Below, one piece after another: positions 63,127 through 64,000 of a stretch of DNA of 64,000 bases. The notes under the pieces are model-generated. The model did not search any database and had not been told where the DNA came from. It was given only the letters and a program-made list of their open reading frames with translations. Source of the stretch: VXYK01 sp965214565 (GTDB lineage Bacteria > Actinomycetota > Acidimicrobiia > Acidimicrobiales > Aldehydirespiratoraceae). The position numbers and the translations under genes are program-made. The stretch's first letter is position 1, and each line of letters starts with the position of its first letter. The stretch covers positions 1,054,001 to 1,118,000 of the forward strand of contig OZ243951.1 of assembly GCA_965214565.1 (NCBI GenBank). The letters run 5' to 3'.

Positions 63127-63657
63127 GCGGAACTTCCCGCGGCGCCACATCAAATGCTCGTCAAGACCCAACGCCTCGGTGTCACCGATCCGCTCGACAT
63201 CGGCTTCGAGCAGTGCTTGGCCCCAACGCTGCACCGACCCGTTGACCGGATGCCAACTGCATCCCAGCTCTGATACGACTTCTTTGAGCGGGCGGCCACG
63301 ACCCGCCTGGCGTGTCACCCAACGACCCGCCCGCGTCGTCAGGCGCTCACGCGGCGGCGCGATCGCACAGTCCTGTTCGGTGACCGTACCCGCCGCGCAT
63401 TCGCTACCCCCGCAGCGCCACCGGCGTTTGTGCCACACCAGCGACACCGCCCGCCCGAACACCGGCAGGTCAACCAACTCCACGGCCCGTTCACCGTCAG
63501 ACCACAACGGCCCGCCACAACCCGCACAGTCCTGTCGAGGTGCCCGCCGCCGCACATGCACCCGCAACGGCCCGGCAGGTTCGTCGTCGACGCCGACCAC
63601 CTCCACATCGCCCAACCCGACCAACAACTCACATACGCGTGTAGGGTCAACTTCCAC
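63119..63657 (-). pseudogene. ISL3-type transposase of element A, N-terminal part
   Basis: From GTG 63657 it encodes MEVDPTRVCELLVGLG through LGLDEHLMWRRGKFRTKA, close to element B's product (differences scattered, e.g. DEPAGPL for DDDVGAPL). The frame then runs into element B's end. With 60942-61703 it reconstitutes one full transposase once element B and one octamer are removed. Confidence 0.85.
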
Positions 63658-63792
63658 AGGGATCCTCCAGTTTCTCGGATGTGTACAAACACCGATTCTG
63701 GGGGATCTCTCGCGTTCAGCCGCGGACCCTCAGATCACACCCGATACACAAAATTCCTGACAGTCCCACTCCGACCTCAAACGCGAAGAGCC

Positions 63793-63887
63793 CTCAACAC
63801 CCTCACCCCGACCTGAAACGCGAAGAGCCGGCAAACCCAACTGGGCGCTACTCAACACCCTCACCCCGACCTGAAACGCGAAGAGCC
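63793..63887 (+). mobile_element. Relic ISL3-type ends in tandem
   Basis: A 37-bp segment (starting CTCAACACCCTCACCCCGAC, ending CGCGAAGAGCC) occurs identically at 63793-63829 and 63851-63887. Each is the transposase 3' end (LNTLTPT stop) plus terminal repeat of an ISL3-type element, in the orientation opposite to A and B. The second copy extends back to 63828 with GCAAACCCAACTGGGCG (KPNW). These are left-overs of at least two other insertions or of recombination between copies. Confidence 0.75.
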
Positions 63888-64000
63888 CACAAACTCAGAC
63901 CAGACACCGATGACGACTCAGACACCGCCGACAAAACCCCGGCCACAACAACGACCACTACCACCACTACCACCACTACCACGACGGTGGCACCGGACAA
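63888..64000 (+). CDS. Thr-rich ORF fragment resembling the 58524 protein, runs off the window
   Basis: Frame fixed by GAC 63903-63905: the peptide reads DTDDDSDTADKTPA, then 14 consecutive Thr, then VAPD and beyond the window. The Asp/Thr segment plus Thr run is like the C-terminal linker of the secreted repeat protein at 58524 (DTDDDTDTAAPT and its Thr run). It starts directly at an IS relic end, so the 5' part was probably lost or displaced by insertion. Partial on both sides; paralogy is an inference from composition and order. Confidence 0.5.

Larger units (their letters stand above)
60929..63792. mobile_element. ISL3-family element A, interrupted by element B
   Basis: Left end GGCTCTTCGCGTTTCAGG at 60929; right end at 63792 reads the same inward as GGCTCTTCGCGTTTGAGG. 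Removing element B and one duplicated octamer leaves about 1441 bp, right for this family. Its transposase is broken by element B. No 8-bp target duplication is seen at its outer edges (GCGTATCG on the left, CTCAACAC on the right), so one side has been rearranged. Confidence 0.8.

Overview
High-GC, densely packed, actinobacterial DNA. Class I lysyl-tRNA synthetase, F420-type (LLM) oxidoreductase, two P450s with a 3Fe-4S ferredoxin, and lipoproteins of the 'AACGDDD' type followed by long acidic linkers together suggest a member of the Acidimicrobiia. That placement is an inference from gene content; no rRNA or tRNA gene was seen.

Layout. (1) 1-6834: a coupled operon with the tail of an MDR dehydrogenase, a glutamine-synthetase-like ligase, P450, 3Fe-4S ferredoxin, a second P450, a TTC38-like TPR protein and an acyl-CoA dehydrogenase. 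(2) 6885-9971: a MarR regulator divergent from an FAH-family/aldehyde dehydrogenase pair, with a near-perfect 26-bp palindrome between them and a hairpin terminator after them. (3) 10065-15525: AlbA_2 protein, cupin, 2-hydroxyacid dehydrogenase, cytidine deaminase and class I LysRS. (4) 15620-18767: betaine-type ABC permease with an unusual multi-TM C-terminal half, and its binding lipoprotein, without an adjacent ATPase. (5) 19009-33216: a SnoaL-like gene, then a LacI-type regulator heading a run of about 12 closely spaced or overlapping genes: HpsN/HisD-like dehydrogenase, SDR, bicupin, alpha/beta hydrolase, complete carbohydrate-type ABC importer, two double-domain SnoaL/NTF2-like proteins and a MetE-C-like zinc methyltransferase. 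The promoter carries two identical 16-bp palindromes. This is the best candidate for an undescribed catabolic system; the substrate is unknown. (6) 33331-37245: quinone oxidoreductase and two PLP enzymes. (7) 37265-58335: a purine island read in two directions from about 52.0 kb. Leftward: conventional xanthine dehydrogenase, BMP-type nucleoside importer, M20 ureido/carbamoyl hydrolase, Se-dependent-XDH-like fused molybdoenzyme, an N-terminally short SsnA-like amidohydrolase and an LLM oxidoreductase. Rightward: a second BMP-type importer and 8-oxoguanine deaminase. (8) 58336-64000: an accessory end with a G18 tract lying between promoter-like hexamers, a secreted repeat protein, a GC-rich repeat patch, a small AT-rich membrane protein and a nest of ISL3-type elements (one intact copy inserted in another, with an 8-bp duplication, plus relic ends). 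The window ends inside an IS-abutting Thr-rich ORF that resembles part of the secreted repeat protein.

How it fits together: most of the window is import plus oxidation of small organic nitrogen compounds (betaine-like, carbohydrate-like and purine substrates) in operons with overlapping stop/start codons. Strong hairpins directly after two binding-protein genes could raise the binding-protein to membrane-subunit ratio. Functions are read from motifs and family knowledge; no searches were run.
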